DNA from: a bacterium
GTDB taxonomy: Bacteria > ARS69
Assembly (NCBI GenBank): GCA_025774805.1
Contig: JALGZR010000032.1
Location: forward strand, 1-34,807
Direction: 5' to 3'
DNA: 34,807 nucleotides
Part shown: piece by piece, positions 23,154 through 31,107 of the stretch
Layout: each line of letters begins with the position of its first letter
Numbering within the stretch: position 1 is the stretch's first letter
Translations under genes and position numbers: made by a program
Notes under the pieces: model-generated
Told to the model about the DNA's origin: nothing
Databases searched by the model: none
The model's input: the letters and a program-made list of their open reading frames with translations, nothing else

Positions 23154-24626
23154 CTATGCGTCGTCGCTCGCTCGGGAGAGTCCGAGGCCCCGGAGCACGA
23201 GGGCGAAGACACCCGTGCCGACCCAGCCTCCGACAACGGAGAGAACGAACGCGGTCAGGGGGTTCAACAGATAGTCGCCCAGGAGGACTCCCGCCAATCC
23301 GAGCACGCAGGCCCAGTAGAGGACGAATCCCGTCACGAGCCCCGCCAGGCAACGGAGACGGACCCCTCTCTGCTTCCACCAGCCCTTTCTGGGGCGTTTG
23401 GGAATCGCCGCAAGGACGCCACCCAGAACTCCACCGATCGCGGCCAGAACCATCAGCAGCGCCGGCCACGTGACCTTCACCTCGGTCACCACGGGATCGA
23501 ACCCCCGGGTCGAAGCCCTGATCACGAACACTCCCGGCCAGCGGGGGGTCAAGGTCGTCTGAGCGGTCATGTCGCCCGCGGCAATGGTCACCTCGAGATC
23601 CGAGAGCGTGCCCCTTCCCTCACGGATCTCGAACAGGACCGTACGGTTCTCTGTGTCCACCGCCGGCCTGTCATGTTGTGTCCAGAGCTGCGCGATGATT
23701 TTCGTCGACATGGTCAGGGGAATCGAGGGCCCACTCGCCGTGATCCCCAGACGTGTCGGAGGCGGCGGAATGAACGAGATCATCAAGCTGTCCGCGCCCC
23801 GCAGCTCGACCTCCGGATTGGAAGACACGTTACGGACGGTCACCGTCTTTGCCACGTTGAACGTCAGGGTTCCCAGACCTGAGTCATTCCCTCTCTCGAT
23901 CACGATGGGGTTCGGTCTCAGATTGCCGGTTCCATCGTCGAATCGAAGGGCGATGTCGGTATCCGGTCCGGAGCCCTCCAAATAGAAAGCCAGGACCTCT
24001 GCGGTGTCTTTCCCGTCCGCCCAGAAGTCCCGGTCAGGGGAATAGGTGATCAGGACCGGGTGCACTTTCTCCGGTGATGGTTTGGAACTCTCGGACGACG
24101 CCTCTCCCCCCGGTTCCGATTGTCGGGCGGTCTCTTCCCGCGGGGGCCCGGGACCTTCCGACAGTTCCCGTTCGGGCGCCCCCGCCATCACCATCTCTTC
24201 GACCCTCGGCTTCTTGATGAGCAGCCGCACGCCTCCCTCCAAGAGAGAACCGTGTTTGGCCCCGACATAGACGAGCCCGGGGGGGGCGATGACGCCCTCG
24301 AGCACGTGCTCCATACTCGATTCACCGCTCTCGAACCGGATGTTGCCGACGACTCGGGCCCGGCTCGAAGAACCGCGGGCCACGATCACCACCTCGATGT
24401 CTTCCTGTGTCGCGACTCGCGAGTTTTCCCGATCCACCAGGGTCAAAACCAGTTTGATCGGTGAACCGAAGTCGTAGCTTCGCTGATCCGTGCTCAGCAC
24501 GATCTTCACGGGTTTACCAGGGAGAGATTGCGCGTGGACAATCGCAGTGGAGGTGACGAGACCCAGAACCAGGAGCACGAGGAGGCACTGCGGAACCCGA
24601 CTCTTACGCAAACCTGAACATGACAC
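23154..24626 (-). CDS. Exported Ig-like-domain protein with C-terminal membrane helices
   Basis: 490 residues, GTG at 24626 behind GGAGGGG. Signal peptide 'RVPQCLLVLLVLGLVTSTAIVHA'. The mature part has Ig/Big-type repeats: 'KPVKIVLSTDQRSYDFGSPIKLVLTLVDREN' near 37-68, then, after a Glu/Pro/Ser-rich linker at about 155-187, 'HPVLITYSPDRDFWADGKDTAEVLAFYL', and 'TRLGITASGPSIPLTMSTKIIAQL...' up to 390 (all quoted in parts). Three or four hydrophobic helices follow (about 395-480) with a basic loop between the first two. So most of the protein is outside with a membrane anchor at the C-terminus. It is convergent with the kinase-TPR gene. Function unknown. Confidence 0.8.
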   Translation of the reverse strand: MSCSGLRKSRVPQCLLVLLVLGLVTSTAIVHAQSLPGKPVKIVLSTDQRSYDFGSPIKLVLTLVDRENSRVATQEDIEVVIVARGSSSRARVVGNIRFESGESSMEHVLEGVIAPPGLVYVGAKHGSLLEGGVRLLIKKPRVEEMVMAGAPERELSEGPGPPREETARQSEPGGEASSESSKPSPEKVHPVLITYSPDRDFWADGKDTAEVLAFYLEGSGPDTDIALRFDDGTGNLRPNPIVIERGNDSGLGTLTFNVAKTVTVRNVSSNPEVELRGADSLMISFIPPPPTRLGITASGPSIPLTMSTKIIAQLWTQHDRPAVDTENRTVLFEIREGRGTLSDLEVTIAAGDMTAQTTLTPRWPGVFVIRASTRGFDPVVTEVKVTWPALLMVLAAIGGVLGGVLAAIPKRPRKGWWKQRGVRLRCLAGLVTGFVLYWACVLGLAGVLLGDYLLNPLTAFVLSVVGGWVGTGVFALVLRGLGLSRASDDA

Positions 24627-24856
24627 GATTCCCCTCCGCCGCCATCACGTGTATCTGCGTTGGATACGACATCATCATCGTGGGGTCCGGTCGACTTTCA
24701 TCGTGACGGTTCTCCCCATGAACGTCAAGAACAGACGGAGCACCGATCCATGAGGCGCCGAGGGAATCCGTTCTCCCGGAGAACTCACATGGAATCGGCT
24801 GTACCTGCACCCGGGATGGGACGGCACGCGGTCCTTCCACGAATGAAACCGGCACT

Positions 24857-25786
24857 TCAAAGGCTACGGGGTCTCACGATCCCGATCTCGAAGGTGAGCT
24901 TGTAGAATCCCGCCTCCCGGAACAGGTCGTTGTCGAAACCCTCGGACGTGACCCCTTCGTATGCTTTGACGCCGCCCAGAGCGGTGGTGCTGAGACGGAA
25001 CCACCGCCACTGGACGAAAGAGACGCCGAGGCCGCCGTGAATGGCGAACACCTCGACGACATCGTCGTCGACCTCCTCTCCCGCCTCCACCTCGACGGGA
25101 TTGGCGAAGTCGTACAGCAAGACGCCGTAGTGCAAACCGGCCGTCACGTAGAGTCCGATGAACGTGTGGTGCGGGGTGAAGTAGTATCGACCGGTGCCGC
25201 CGATGGTCAGCTCGGTCAGGTTCTCGAGCGAGTCGTCGAGACCACGATCCGGATCGAGGTCGAAAGTGGCGACCTGGGCAAGCAACCCGCCGCGCAGCCG
25301 GCGGGATTTCGTATACGCTCCGATGTGCAATCCCATCGCTCCGATCTCGTCGAAGATCCCTCCGGCCTGAGATCCGAGACCGAATTCGAGAGATCCGTAG
25401 AAGCGCTCGGACTCGGGTGAGGCGTCGCCGGTCGCCGGAACCCGTACGTCGTCACTTTCGACCGATTCCCCGCCTTCCTCGGCGGTCGCGGCGTGCCCCG
25501 TGAGCACTGGTTCGATAACGATGATCTCGTCCTCCTCCTCTTCGTACGTCGGAGGGGGTTCGTGTTTAACGGTCTTCTCCTTCTTCTTGGTCCGGACCTG
25601 CTCTTCGGGCGGGCTCTTCGCGCGCTCGGCCGCATCGCTGAGCTTCCCGCGGGACGGCGCTCGAGGACTGGTCGTCCCGCAGCCGGCGAGGACGAGTGCG
25701 AGCATCGGAAATAGAACGAAGGTGCTTCGGGTGCGAGACAAGAGGTCGAAGGCAGAAAAGCGTGGTCCGGACGAATTGAGGTCCAA
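24857..25786 (-). CDS. Predicted lipoprotein with outer-membrane-type barrel
   Basis: The lipobox LVLAGC is preceded by 'SRTRSTFVLFPMLA'. TTG at 25786 is preferred (GGGGAG about ten bases upstream; 309 residues); TTG at 25741 would give a more standard signal but lacks a ribosome site. After the Cys comes a Lys/Glu/Pro-rich linker ('EEQVRTKKKEKTVKHEPPP', 'YEEEEDEIIVIE'), then 'RFYGSLEFGLGSQAGG', 'GLHIGAYTKSRRLRGGLLAQVATFDLD', 'GGTGRYYFTPHHTFIGLYVTAGLHYG', 'FRLSTTALGGVKAYEG', 'FYKLTFEIGIV' (parts), strands typical of an eight-strand OmpA/OmpW-like barrel. It lies downstream of a truncated kinase gene on the same strand. Confidence 0.7.
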   Translation of the reverse strand: MDLNSSGPRFSAFDLLSRTRSTFVLFPMLALVLAGCGTTSPRAPSRGKLSDAAERAKSPPEEQVRTKKKEKTVKHEPPPTYEEEEDEIIVIEPVLTGHAATAEEGGESVESDDVRVPATGDASPESERFYGSLEFGLGSQAGGIFDEIGAMGLHIGAYTKSRRLRGGLLAQVATFDLDPDRGLDDSLENLTELTIGGTGRYYFTPHHTFIGLYVTAGLHYGVLLYDFANPVEVEAGEEVDDDVVEVFAIHGGLGVSFVQWRWFRLSTTALGGVKAYEGVTSEGFDNDLFREAGFYKLTFEIGIVRPRSL

Positions 25787-25998
25787 GATGGTGTCTCCCC
25801 GGTTCGAGGGAATAACCGCGAAGAGACCTTGACACATCCGAGAGAGAAGGGCTCGGCAATCGGGTGCGACCCCAGGGTACTCCCGGGAGAGGGAGACTTC
25901 AAGCAACCGCTTCCCGACGGGACGCGGGATCTTCGATCAGGAACGAGTAGCAAACGGGGGTATTCACCGAGACTCGGCGTCGGAGGCGGCCAGTTCCT

Positions 25999-26409
25999 TT
26001 CCATCGCGAAGAAGTGCTGGCCTGCTTCCGTACGGCCGGACTCGTAGACGGCTCCGATGTTCGGATGTTTCCGTCTCGCGAGGGTCTCCACCCCGCGCTG
26101 GAACATCTTGATCCGCAGGTCGTCCACGAACGGACCGCCACGGATCACTTTGAGCGCGACGCGTCTCTGCGGATTTCGCTGCTCGGCTTCGTAGACGATA
26201 CCCATCCCGCCTTCCCCGAGCTTGCCGACAATACGGTACGCCGAAGGGGAATCGAGAGGGTCTGGGGAGTCGAGCCGTAGGCCCGGACCCGTGGGCGTGG
26301 TGTCCTCGCCGCCTGTGGTCGACGGGCGTGTCGAGTCCTTCAGGGGGACCGTGGCGTCCCCCGGATCTTCGGGCGAAGGGGAGGGTGGCCCGGAGGCCAC
26401 CCTCGACAC
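25999..26409 (-). pseudogene. Truncated Ser/Thr kinase gene (N-lobe only)
   Basis: GTG at 26409 with GGGAG upstream. After a Pro/Thr-rich leader of about 55 residues comes the kinase N-lobe: 'YRIVGKLGEGGMGIVYEAEQ', Lys87 in VALKVIRGG, 'KMFQRGVETLARRKHPNIGAVYESGRTEAGQHFFAME' (parts). Homology stops dead at 'FFAME' (about 25999), just before the hinge. No HRD or DFG motif follows in any frame. The open frame itself continues as unrelated residues to 25216, overlapping the lipoprotein gene in another frame. The family usually has 700 or more residues with C-terminal TPR or propeller repeats, so at least 80% is lost. It is not a copy of the kinase at 20665; the N-lobes differ. Confidence 0.8.
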
Positions 26410-26424
26410 GAACTCCCGTCCAAG

Positions 26425-27477
26425 CTAGCGGTAGGTCGCCTTGATGCGGCCCCACGGGCTCGACTCGACGGAAATTACGGGTTGAATCGTCACTATCGTC
26501 TCGCAACAGGTCGTCAGGGGTGGGTCGTCGTCGTCCGTGACGCAGAGCTCGACCGTGAACTCGCCCGCGACGGTGTAGATATGAGTCGGCATGACTCCCG
26601 AGCCGGTGTGGGTGTCACCGAAGTCCCACGCATAGCCCGTGATCGTGCCGTCGAGATCGTAGGAGCCGCTCCCGTCGAACACGATGGGTTCTCCGACGTC
26701 CCCCGCGTAAGGGCCGCCCGCATCGCAGATCGGCGGCTGCCCCGGCACACCCTTGACGTCGTGGCAGAGGTTGTCGAATCCGATGCCGGCGGGATCGAGG
26801 TTGTGAATGGAGATTCCGGCGATGTCGCGGATGCCGCCTGCACGGGCGAACCCGTACGTTTGGCTCGCCAGTCCGGGCAGCACGATCATATCGATAAGTG
26901 AGCCGTCGCGTCGGAAGAAGTTCACGAACGCGTCGCCTCCGTCTCCTCCGAGCAGATCGAAGCCGAACTCCGATTGATCGTAGTCGAACAGAACGGCGAT
27001 CGCTCCCTCTCCGATCGCATCGAAGTTGGGGAATCCCCGGAAGCCCAAACCGGAAAGGACTTGACTGTCCACCGGCTCATAGTACACCACGTCGAGGTTA
27101 TCGTTCGGATCGCCCACCTGAGGAGAGAGGGGATCCGTCGGCTCCCCCGACAGCACGTCGGAGTCGCCCGCGAAGTCGAGTACCTGGCCAACGAAACGTT
27201 CGGCAAAATAGGCCCCATCGGATTCGAAGACGTCGTCGTAGTTGGTGCCCGGAGGATCACCACCCGCGACGTCTTCGAACGTGATCATGCCCGAACAATC
27301 GAGCGTGCTCGGATCCACGGGGACGACTTCAGCCCCCAGAGAGTAGGGCTGTCCCGGATCGACCGGCTCCGTCGGCTCGGGACGGAGCGGGTCCCCGGCC
27401 GCCGAGACGTCGGCGGGTCCGCCTGCGGCCAAGAGCAGGACTGAAAGCCCGAACCACATCGCTGGCACGAATCGCAT
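26425..27477 (-). CDS. Secreted PKD-domain protein with C-terminal VE-x3-WG-x-IK-x2-YR motif
   Basis: 350 residues from the ATG at 27477 (AGGGAG upstream). Signal peptide 'RFVPAMWFGLSVLLLAAGG...VSA'. Residues 60-240 look like a beta-sandwich of the choice-of-anchor/PEP-CTERM type: 'MITFEDVAGGDPPGTNYDD', 'IAVLFDYDQSEFGFDLLGG', 'AGISIHNLDPAGIGFDNLCHD'. A PKD domain follows at about 249-332 ('CDAGGPYAGDVGEPIVFDGSGS', 'YAWDFGD', 'HIYTVAGEFTVELCVTDDD', parts). The C-terminus is exactly VESSPWGRIKATYR. PKD domains usually mediate surface or carbohydrate binding. The truncated kinase starts just 15 bases beyond its stop, on the same strand. Confidence 0.88.
   Translation of the reverse strand: MRFVPAMWFGLSVLLLAAGGPADVSAAGDPLRPEPTEPVDPGQPYSLGAEVVPVDPSTLDCSGMITFEDVAGGDPPGTNYDDVFESDGAYFAERFVGQVLDFAGDSDVLSGEPTDPLSPQVGDPNDNLDVVYYEPVDSQVLSGLGFRGFPNFDAIGEGAIAVLFDYDQSEFGFDLLGGDGGDAFVNFFRRDGSLIDMIVLPGLASQTYGFARAGGIRDIAGISIHNLDPAGIGFDNLCHDVKGVPGQPPICDAGGPYAGDVGEPIVFDGSGSYDLDGTITGYAWDFGDTHTGSGVMPTHIYTVAGEFTVELCVTDDDDPPLTTCCETIVTIQPVISVESSPWGRIKATYR
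26428..26469 (-). other. C-terminal motif, member 3: VESSPWGRIKATYR
   Basis: Residues 337-350, directly before the TAG. It follows a PKD domain, unlike the other members. Confidence 0.85.
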
Positions 27478-28100
27478 CTCGCGTCTCCCTTCGCTTGGAG
27501 GATCGAACCCGGTCGCGCGGCCCACGGTCCAGCGGGTCCGGTCGGAGCATTATCGCCGCTGGAGAAGGGGTGAGACAATGGCCCGGGAGCGGAGCGCGGT
27601 CCGCGGACTTTCAGGGCAGTCTGACATAGATCACATTGACGACTGACATTCGTCAGCAACTCACGACTCGATGGCACCGTTGCGGAGCCGGAGTCCCGCT
27701 AACCGCATGTCGGGTGATTCGATAGCCTTGCCCGCGTGCATGGCTTCGAGATCCACCGCGCGGACGGTGGCGACCCGGCCACCGCCCTGGACCCGCCTGC
27801 CGCCGACCTCGGTGGCTCGCGTGCTCTGCGTCCGGGGGACCCCGAACCGCTCACGGCGCCCTCGGGAGTCGGTGGGCTCGGAGGAACCGGGTCCGGTGAG
27901 CGGCCGTCGCCGGGACCACGCCGCGAGATCGGGGAATCGGCTCCCCCGCCAGGCCTCGGTCGCCAGCGATCACCGTGACCCACCCGAGGAAGCGCTCTGG
28001 AGTGACCCGGCCACCGCCCGGAGTGTGCGGATCTTGAACTGCCGCGCCCGTATCGCGTACGGTTCCTGACCCCCCCTCGACGTCGGATGGAGGCGTGATC
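27478..28100. other. 623-base divergent intergenic region
   Basis: An AT-richer patch at 27615-27660 holds the inverted repeat CTGAC-ATTC-GTCAG (27643-27656) and repeated TGTCAG/CTGACA words; it may be the promoter or operator zone of the PKD gene. No frame in 27660-28090 has convincing codon bias or a ribosome site. Confidence 0.35.
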
Positions 28101-29054
28101 GTGACCGACCGGTTCTCTCGAGCAGTTGCCGTGCTCCCCTTCGTTCTCCCGGCGTCGAGTGCCCTGGCCGCGGACGGCTCCATTGTCGCCTGGGGATCGG
28201 ACACCTACGGCGTGGTCTCGAACGCGCCTGACGGAGACGGCTATCGGGCAATCGCGGCCGGTGACTTCTTCAGTCTCGCGCTCACCGAAGGCGGGTCCAT
28301 CGTTGCCTGGGGGGATGACACTCGCGGGCAGGTCTCGAGCACGCCCACCGGCACGGGCCACCTCGCCATTGCCGCGGGGGGATCACACGGTCTCGCTCTT
28401 GGCGCGGACGGCTCGATCGCCGGATGGGGGGCCGACGGCCACGGCCAGGTTTCGGGTGCACCCACGGCCTCCGGCCACCAGGCCATCGCGGGAGGGGGGT
28501 TCTTCGGTCTCGCCCTCGCCGCCGACGGCTCCGTCTCCGCCTGGGGTCGGGACAACTACAACCAGGTCACGAACGCGCCGGGGGGCAACGGCTACGAGTC
28601 GATCGCCGCGGGGGTGGGTCACGGACTGGCCCTCACCGCGGATGGATCCATCGTCGCCTGGGGGTGGGACAGTGACGGCCAGGTGTCCGCCGCGCCCGCC
28701 GGAACCGGTTTCCGGTCCATCGCGGCAGGGCATTCACACAGCCTCGCTCTCGCCGCGGACGGTTCCATCGTCGCATGGGGGTACGACCACCACGGTCAGG
28801 TCTCGGACACGCCCGCCGGAACCGGGTATCGAGCCATCGCGGCGGGAGGGCACAGCAGTCTCGCCCTCGCGGCCGACGGATCCGTCGTGGTTTGGGGGTG
28901 GGACGACAACGGGCAGATCTCGGATGCGCCTCCCGGGACCGGTCATGAGGCCATCGCGGCGGGAGTGGGTCACGGACTCGCCGTCCACTCCCGTCCCAGC
29001 CTCGTCGAACGCTCCTCCTGGGGTTCCCTCAAGGAGCGGTACCGCGACTGGTAG
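28101..29054 (+). CDS. Secreted RCC1-like seven-bladed propeller with C-terminal VE-x3-WG motif
   Basis: 317 residues. GTG at 28101 is preferred to GTG 28095 because GGAGG at 28089-28093 is then seven bases away. Signal peptide 'DRFSRAVAVLPFVLPASSALA'. Seven tandem 39-residue units follow (28173-28991), consensus DGSIVAWGxDxxGQVSxAPxG (then TGxxAIAAGxxHxLALAA), matching RCC1/BLIP-II-type blades; seven units fill a complete propeller. The C-terminus is VERSSWGSLKERYR plus Asp-Trp. In eukaryotic RCC1 the propeller is a protein-interaction platform; secreted bacterial versions are mostly uncharacterised. High identity between units suggests recent duplication or gene conversion. Confidence 0.9.
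   Translation: MTDRFSRAVAVLPFVLPASSALAADGSIVAWGSDTYGVVSNAPDGDGYRAIAAGDFFSLALTEGGSIVAWGDDTRGQVSSTPTGTGHLAIAAGGSHGLALGADGSIAGWGADGHGQVSGAPTASGHQAIAGGGFFGLALAADGSVSAWGRDNYNQVTNAPGGNGYESIAAGVGHGLALTADGSIVAWGWDSDGQVSAAPAGTGFRSIAAGHSHSLALAADGSIVAWGYDHHGQVSDTPAGTGYRAIAAGGHSSLALAADGSVVVWGWDDNGQISDAPPGTGHEAIAAGVGHGLAVHSRPSLVERSSWGSLKERYRDW
28173..28991 (+). repeat. Seven tandem 117-base repeats encoding RCC1 blades
   Basis: Period 117 bases (39 codons), each beginning near GA(C/T)GG-TCC-AT(C/T)-GTC-GC-TGGGG. The units differ mainly at the x-D-x-x-G loop (SDTYG, DDTRG, ADGHG, RDNYN, WDSDG, YDHHG, WDDNG). Confidence 0.85.
29004..29045 (+). other. C-terminal motif, member 4: VERSSWGSLKERYR
   Basis: Residues 302-315 of 317, followed by Asp-Trp and the stop. 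It has Leu in place of Ile and a two-residue tail. Confidence 0.8.
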
Positions 29055-29519
29055 TCCGCTCGACGACACCGTCTCGGACGGGACGTCCCGCTGTCATCAG
29101 GGAGGCGGATGGGGGGGCCGTGCCCAAGCCTCCGGGAGCCGGTCGCGGAAACGGCGTAGGACGCGGGCCGACTCGTAGATCCTCAGGGTATCGGCCCGGT
29201 TCGAGCTGGCCGGCCGGATGTGCGCCGCCATCAAGCAGATCGTCTTCGCGAGGCACGCCGACGTCTCGTCCTTCAGGACGGTCGTCCGGACCCGTAGCAT
29301 CGACCGGACCGGCAAAAGCACATTCTTCGAAGCACAACCGATTGGGAGGGGCCTTCCCCCCCGTCCCGGCCGACGTGAGTCGGCCCCGAACCGCCGAGTG
29401 GGTCGCGGGGGAGATCGATCGGGCCCATCCCCCCGTCGTGCCCTACCGATGCGCTCCCCTTCTCCTGCCCGAGCCGGGGGTGCGCACGGGGTAGCGCCGA
29501 TCTCAGCCCCTCGACCGCG
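29055..29519. other. 465-base convergent gap with one possible small gene
   Basis: It lies between the propeller gene and the Lrp-like gene. Apart from the small minus-strand frame at 29097-29300 nothing is supported. Confidence 0.35.
29097..29300 (-). CDS. Possible small helical protein or gene remnant
   Basis: 67 residues from the ATG at 29300 (or GTG at 29321, 74 residues). Third codon positions are almost all G or C, as in the real genes here, and the residues are helix-like: 'LRVRTTVLKDETSACLAKTICLMAAHIRPASSNRADTLRIYESARVLRRFRDRL' (in part). No ribosome site stands before either start, so it may be the tail of a decayed gene. Family not recognised. Confidence 0.35.
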   Translation of the reverse strand: MLRVRTTVLKDETSACLAKTICLMAAHIRPASSNRADTLRIYESARVLRRFRDRLPEAWARPPHPPP

Positions 29520-30080
29520 TCACGAGTAGGCGCCCGTCGTGGTCTCGATCGTGTTGTACTCCTTCCAGGTCCCCTCGAAGGCCGGATTCCACCAGCAATC
29601 GAGAGGGGCGTGGTACTCGATCTCGTATCCCTTGGTCTGGAGATCCCGCATCCAGCGGTAGAGCACATCCCAGCTCTCGGCGTGGAGCATGGCCACACAA
29701 TCCCACTCGCCCGGGATGCAGCCCACGCACGCCGTGCAGTCGTAGTTCTTCAGCTCTTGGTAGACGGAATACACCTGGTTGGACCGGACCTTGATCCAAG
29801 ACCATGCGGGCTGCTCCCAGAAGCGGTCGTCTCTCCGGTAACCGTAATACGTCATCTCGGTACAGGTTCGATCGACCTCGGGCCAGTTCCGCATCTCCGA
29901 GATCCACTTGTAGGCCGACTCGACGTCCTGGGTGTCCATCCAGAGCATGAGGTCCCACTTCCCTCCCAGAGCGAAGACTCCGATCGTCGTGTCCCATTCC
30001 CGGAGCTTCTTGAAGGCGCTTTCGGTCGTACCCGGTTGGCACTTGATGAACACGTAGGCAGAACGCTTCTCCCACTCCAT
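29520..30080 (-). CDS. Stand-alone tandem Lrp/AsnC-type ligand-binding domain protein
   Basis: 186 residues, ATG at 30080 behind GGAGGAGAAGG. Residues 6-80 resemble the RAM/AsnC C-terminal ferredoxin-like fold: 'RSAYVFIKCQPGTTESAFKKL', 'IGVFALGGKWDLMLWMDTQDVESAYKWI', 'TCTEMTYYGYR' (parts). Residues 94-165 repeat the pattern: 'SWIKVRSNQVYSVYQELKN', 'ACVGCIPGEWDCVAMLHAESWDVLYRWM', 'GYEIEYHAPL'. There is no helix-turn-helix. The second copy carries a Cys cluster C115-x2-C118-x2-C121 with C128 and C162, absent from usual RAM domains, so metal or redox sensing is possible. Free RAM-domain proteins are known; the clustered cysteines are odd. Cytosolic, no signal peptide. Confidence 0.7.
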   Translation of the reverse strand: MEWEKRSAYVFIKCQPGTTESAFKKLREWDTTIGVFALGGKWDLMLWMDTQDVESAYKWISEMRNWPEVDRTCTEMTYYGYRRDDRFWEQPAWSWIKVRSNQVYSVYQELKNYDCTACVGCIPGEWDCVAMLHAESWDVLYRWMRDLQTKGYEIEYHAPLDCWWNPAFEGTWKEYNTIETTTGAYS

Positions 30081-30537
30081 GGTCCTTCTCCTCCGACGGC
30101 GATCCCCACGAGTTGGTAGGGAATCGAGTGATTGAGGAAACCAGCGAGCTCCGACTTCATGAGGGCGATGTCAGGCCGGACCCCGACTGCGAGCCGGGGG
30201 GCACGGTTGCTCCTCTTGGGTTCGGGTACGAGACGGCTCGACCTGAGGATTGACGAGATCGCTGCCGTGGGATGCAGGCTAGTTACCACATGTAGCAGCA
30301 CCCGACACGCCCGACGCCGATGCCCGCACCCGAGGGTCGTCCGAACTTCGAGGAGTTCCGTGCAGTGAGGGACCGCACTCAACGACCTGGGACGCTGCAG
30401 GAGGTCCGTGGAGGCACGGGGGACCCCGGAGCGCCCGTCTTCGCGCTTCACCGCAACCGCACGATCTTGCGGGTGGCGACGAACCCGGTGAGAAACGCGA
30501 GCCGCCCGAGCGCGACCGTCGATGAGCTTCCGGGCGG
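30081..30537. other. 457-base gap without a confident gene
   Basis: Both neighbours read leftwards, so it contains the promoter of the Lrp-like gene. The word ATGCAGGCTAG near 30272 equals the right tip of the repeat element at 9298-9471, but the flanking sequence does not match. No frame has good coding character. Confidence 0.35.
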
Positions 30538-31107
30538 CTACGGGCACTCGGACTGGCAGTTCCCTTCGCGCAGGGCGTGCGGAAGCACTCCTTCCGAGAT
30601 TCCGGAGAGCAGGTCACGGATCGGCGTGGTCACCACTGCACAGCCCCATATCGAGCGAACGGTGTCGGCTGGATCGACATGCGTATGCACGAGCCGGCAA
30701 AGGGCCGCCGTATCCGTGTAGTAGACTCCGCAAAGCCCGTAGAGCCGGCCGGCATTCGTGCCCTCCTCCACGAGATGCTTGAACTGACCATCGGCCTGGG
30801 GATGGCTCAGCACTTCTCGAAAGGCGCACTTCTCTGCCGGCATGAGTCCGCTGAACCCTTGACAGTACGGAGCGAACCATTCTGTCTCCTTCAGGAACTC
30901 CAAGGCCTCAGTGATGACGAGGGGCTTGTCCTCCTCCGGCGGATCCTCTTCCTCCGGCGGATCCTCGGTCGTTGGCGGATCCTCGAGCCCGGTCGGAGGC
31001 CGTGGGCACCTCGTCGGTGGGTCTTCTTCGGGCAGGAGATTGCAGGAGGAGACGAGTGCGGAGGCACCTAGCAAGGGAATCAGGAATAGCGTCTTCGTCC
31101 AAAGCAT
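30538..31107 (-). CDS. Predicted lipoprotein with Pro/Glu-rich linker
   Basis: 189 residues from the ATG at 31107 behind GGGAGG. Signal 'LWTKTLFLIPLLGASALVSSC', lipobox VSSC with the Cys at 22. A Pro/Asp/Glu linker of short repeats (DPPTTEDPPEEEDPPEEDKP, 30925-30985 as near-repeats of CTCCTCCGGCGGATC on the plus strand) spans about 28-63. Then comes a Cys-rich helical domain: 'FLKETEWFAPYCQGF', 'PAEKCAFREVLSHPQADGQFKHLVEEGTNAGRLYGLCGVYY', 'IWGCAVVTTPIRDLL' (parts), with about seven Cys that could form disulfides. It resembles small secreted lipoproteins that contain HEAT-like or dockerin-free helical domains, but no family is recognised. Confidence 0.75.
   Translation of the reverse strand: MLWTKTLFLIPLLGASALVSSCNLLPEEDPPTRCPRPPTGLEDPPTTEDPPEEEDPPEEDKPLVITEALEFLKETEWFAPYCQGFSGLMPAEKCAFREVLSHPQADGQFKHLVEEGTNAGRLYGLCGVYYTDTAALCRLVHTHVDPADTVRSIWGCAVVTTPIRDLLSGISEGVLPHALREGNCQSECP

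Noticed and set aside
21868-23469. 533-codon minus-strand frame opposite the TPR part of the kinase
   Set aside because: Periodic only because the TPR array on the other strand is periodic; no ribosome site or recognisable fold.
27851-28204. 117-codon minus-strand frame upstream of the RCC1-like gene
   Set aside because: No ribosome site, mixed codon character, and it overlaps the start region and signal peptide of the propeller gene.
30264-30276. Possible third copy of the repeat element (ATGCAGGCTAG)
   Set aside because: Only 11 bases match the tip; the preceding CTGATGAGAT segment and the opposite end are absent.
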